DNA of 8,591 bases from Bryobacteraceae bacterium (GTDB taxonomy: Bacteria; Acidobacteriota; Terriglobia; Bryobacterales; Bryobacteraceae): positions 1 through 8,591 of the forward strand of contig JASHQT010000330.1 in assembly GCA_030039005.1 (NCBI GenBank). The letters run 5' to 3'. Positions 6,658-8,591 of this stretch are shown one piece after another; position 1 is the stretch's first letter; the number at the start of each line of letters is the position of its first letter. The notes beneath the pieces are model-generated. The model worked only from the letters and a program-made list of their open reading frames with translations, was not told where the DNA came from and did no database searches. Made by a program: the position numbers and the translations under genes.

Positions 6658-6696
6658 CGTCTACAGTTGAATCCTCGAAAGGCCCCATGGCCTGGG
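6658..6696 (-). other. Short gap between adaptor and scoA, no terminator seen
   Basis: The 39 nt contain the imperfect inverted segment GGCCATGGGGCC but no stem followed by a T-run, so readthrough from the efflux genes into the CoA-transferase genes is expected. A GAGGA at 6676-6672 is the only ribosome-site-like string and lies about 14 nt from the scoA ATG. Confidence 0.4.
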
Positions 6697-8052
6697 TTAG
6701 TTGGCTTTGGAGGCCGGAATTGCCTCTACTCTAACGCCGTCCCGCACCGAATCGCCCGGATTGGAAACGATGGTGTCGCCCTCGCGCAGGCCGCCCAAAA
6801 CCTCGACGCGATCGCCGTAGTCGCGGCCGACTTCGATTTTTTGAAGATGCACGATGTTCGCGGAATCGAGCACCGCGATCTGCGCGCCGTCGGCGCGAAC
6901 GATCATGGCGTCGCTCGGCACCAGCAACGGAGGATCGGAACGAATGCTGCGCAACTCCACTTGCGCGTACATGCCGGGCAGCAGCAGGTTCGCGGGATTG
7001 GGCACGTGGACTTCGACCAGCAACGTGCGGCTGGAGGGGTCCAGCGCGTCGGCGCTACGGGCGACCGCGCCCTCGAACTCGCGGCCGGGCAAATTCGAAA
7101 CCGTGACCACCGCGGGCTGGCCGGGCTGGATGGAATCGGCATAAGCCTGCGGAACGTTGACGTAGGTTCTCAGCGTGCCCATCTGCGCGATGCGATAGAG
7201 CAGTGTGCTGCCGGAGTTGACCAAGGCGCCGACGTCGACGTTGCGCAGGGTGATGACGCCATCGAACGGCGCCTGAACGACCAAATAGCTTTGCATCTTT
7301 TCGAGCCGGCCGAGATTCGATTGCGCGGCGATGATATTGGCGCGCTGGACGTCGATGGCACGCTCCAGCGCGTCCAGTGCCGCGAGCTTGGAATTGTATT
7401 GCGCCTGCGCCTGATCGTCGTCTTGCTTGGAAACGGCGCCTTTGGCGACCAGTTGCTCCGAGCGGCGAGCCATCACGCGCGCCAGCTCCATATCGGTTTT
7501 GCCTTGCTGCACGTTCGCGGTCGCTTGTTGCAGCGCGGCTTCAGCCTGGCGCACGGTGGCTTTGGCCTGCGCGACCTGATCGGTCAGTTCCGGCGCGTCG
7601 ATTTCAGCGAGCGTCTGGCCGGTTTTCACGCGGTCGCCGATGTCGACCAGGCGCTTGGCGATGTATCCGTCGGCGCGAGCCAAAACCGGCGCTTCGGTGA
7701 TGGGCTGGATGTTGCCGGGCAGACGCAGGCCGGCCTGGCGCGTGGACCGTCCCACTTTCATCACTTGCACGCGCGGCAAGGCATCCTGTTGTTCTTTAGC
7801 TTCATCGGCGATCACAGTGCGCCGTTTTTCGAGCGGGACATAGCCGGCGAAAAATGCGATCGCGACCAGCACGACCGCGGCGAGGAAGATGGCCCAGATG
7901 GCGGTGGACGAAGGATGCCAGAGCTGGCGCGGCGGACCACCGTGACCGGGGCCCTTCAGTTCTTCGAGCTGGCGCCGGAGCTCCCAGTTTTCGCGGCGCA
8001 GGCGCTCTTCGACGGTCTCCGACGTTTGGGGATCGGGTTCGGTGCGGGGCAT
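6697..8052 (-). CDS. RND efflux periplasmic adaptor (membrane fusion protein, HlyD/AcrA family)
   Basis: The 451-residue product links an inner-membrane RND pump to an outer-membrane channel. It starts with a polar, charged segment with heptad character (residues 12-33, EERLRRENWELRRQLEEL), then one membrane segment (about 51-72), so the N-terminus lies in the cytoplasm instead of being a lipoprotein signal. The periplasmic part has split lipoyl halves (118-152, ADGYIAKRLVDIGDRVKTGQ; and 258-292, APFDGVITLRNVDVGALV), an alpha-helical hairpin rich in Ala and Gln (155-255), a beta-barrel (295-370) and a membrane-proximal domain (375-445). The start ATG overlaps the stop of the upstream pump gene by 1 nt (TGATG), which implies translational coupling and a shared complex. 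Substrate is unknown. The gene order pump-then-adaptor is the reverse of the common order. Confidence 0.92.
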   Translation of the reverse strand: MPRTEPDPQTSETVEERLRRENWELRRQLEELKGPGHGGPPRQLWHPSSTAIWAIFLAAVVLVAIAFFAGYVPLEKRRTVIADEAKEQQDALPRVQVMKVGRSTRQAGLRLPGNIQPITEAPVLARADGYIAKRLVDIGDRVKTGQTLAEIDAPELTDQVAQAKATVRQAEAALQQATANVQQGKTDMELARVMARRSEQLVAKGAVSKQDDDQAQAQYNSKLAALDALERAIDVQRANIIAAQSNLGRLEKMQSYLVVQAPFDGVITLRNVDVGALVNSGSTLLYRIAQMGTLRTYVNVPQAYADSIQPGQPAVVTVSNLPGREFEGAVARSADALDPSSRTLLVEVHVPNPANLLLPGMYAQVELRSIRSDPPLLVPSDAMIVRADGAQIAVLDSANIVHLQKIEVGRDYGDRVEVLGGLREGDTIVSNPGDSVRDGVRVEAIPASKAN

Positions 8053-8591
8053 CAGAGAACTTCCCGCTCGCGCTCGAGCAATCTCTGGTGATAATCGACC
8101 GGCGGCTGCTTGCGTAGATATGTATAAATGATGGGCACGACAAACAATGTGGTGACGGTGGCGAACATTAGACCGCCAATGACGGCGCGGCCGAGAGGCG
8201 CATTCTGTTCGCCGCCTTCGCCCAAGCCGAGCGCCATGGGAAGCATGCCGAGGATCATGGCGGTCGCGGTCATGAGAACCGGCCGCATGCGCGCCTGGCC
8301 GGCCGAGAGCATCGCGGCGCGAGCTGGAACGCCGCCCGCGCGTTCGTCGTTGGCGAAGGTGACCATCAGGATGCTATTCGCCGTCGCGACGCCGATGCAC
8401 ATGATGGCGCCCATCAGCGAAGGGACGCTGAGCGTGGTGCCGGTAACGAAGAGCATCCAGAGAATTCCGGCCATCGCGCCGGGCAGGGCAGTGAGGATGA
8501 TGAAGGGATCCATCCAGGATTGGAAATTCACCGTCATGATCAGGTAGACCAGGACGACGGCGAAGATCATTCCCAGGCCGAGGCGGTAAAA
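8052..8591 (-). CDS. RND efflux pump permease, C-terminal part (partial, runs off the window)
   Basis: Only the last 179 residues are in the window; the frame is open to its end (FYRLGLG before the first Met), so the true start lies outside. The segment carries the final membrane helices of an RND pump: about 8-24, 28-50, 58-80, 104-122 and 136-158. The signature GAIMCIGVATANSILMVTFAN is equivalent to the conserved G-x-x-x-x-N-x-I-L-x-V-x-FAN helix of AcrB/HAE-type pumps. It is followed by ARMRPVLMTATAMILGMLPMAL and the closing GGLMFATVTTLFVVPIIY. A short charged cytoplasmic tail ends in EREREVL. It exports a compound by proton antiport together with the adaptor encoded directly downstream. 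Hydrophobic-compound (HAE) type is more likely than heavy-metal type, but the substrate cannot be read from this part. Confidence 0.92.
   Translation of the reverse strand, partial: FYRLGLGMIFAVVLVYLIMTVNFQSWMDPFIILTALPGAMAGILWMLFVTGTTLSVPSLMGAIMCIGVATANSILMVTFANDERAGGVPARAAMLSAGQARMRPVLMTATAMILGMLPMALGLGEGGEQNAPLGRAVIGGLMFATVTTLFVVPIIYTYLRKQPPVDYHQRLLEREREVL

Noticed and set aside
5851..8091. A 746-codon open frame on the plus strand opposite the scoA and adaptor genes
   Set aside because: It is antisense to genes with clear family motifs, its translation is rich in His, Arg, Gln and Ala with no domain, and long antisense frames are common in GC-rich DNA.

Overview
The window looks like a chromosomal segment of a GC-rich soil or environmental bacterium. 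Codon third positions are strongly G/C, and the mix of a PQQ alcohol dehydrogenase, a Tat-exported thiamine-diphosphate (ThDP) enzyme, a DUF8021-type protein and an RND pump would fit Acidobacteriota. That placement is an inference from gene content, not a proven assignment. No mobile element, tRNA, rRNA or CRISPR array was seen.

Layout. (1) Positions 1-1612, minus strand: a ThDP-dependent enzyme of the acetolactate-synthase-like superfamily with a twin-arginine signal. Its reading frame is cut by one in-frame TAG at 262-260. The same frame then runs open to the window edge and encodes the conserved start of the ThDP-binding domain. (2) Positions 1613-1917: a divergent intergenic region with a good -10 box on each side, a cluster of degenerate TTTGCGCC(C)AAA motifs and a C-rich pyrimidine tract. 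(3) Positions 1918-5337, plus strand: a compact operon of an exported GlcG/HbpS-like protein, an exported DUF8021/NTF2-like protein and an exported PQQ-dependent alcohol dehydrogenase. (4) Positions 5309-8591, minus strand: RND efflux pump (partial), periplasmic adaptor, and the A and B subunits of a 3-oxoacid CoA-transferase. The last of these runs convergently into the end of the dehydrogenase gene and overlaps it by 29 bp.

How the genes may work together. All four proteins around the divergent promoter region carry Sec or Tat export signals. I infer a periplasmic oxidation module: the quinoprotein oxidises an alcohol to an aldehyde (or further), a ThDP enzyme could act on an aldehyde or 2-oxoacid on the same side of the membrane, and the GlcG-like and DUF8021 proteins have accessory or unknown roles. 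The CoA-transferase and efflux genes are a separate transcription unit and may only be neighbours.

The points most worth a second look are the in-frame amber codon at a domain boundary in the ThDP enzyme, and the metal site of the quinoprotein. That site combines a lanthanide-type Asp-x-Asp with a Gln where the family normally has the metal-binding Asn.
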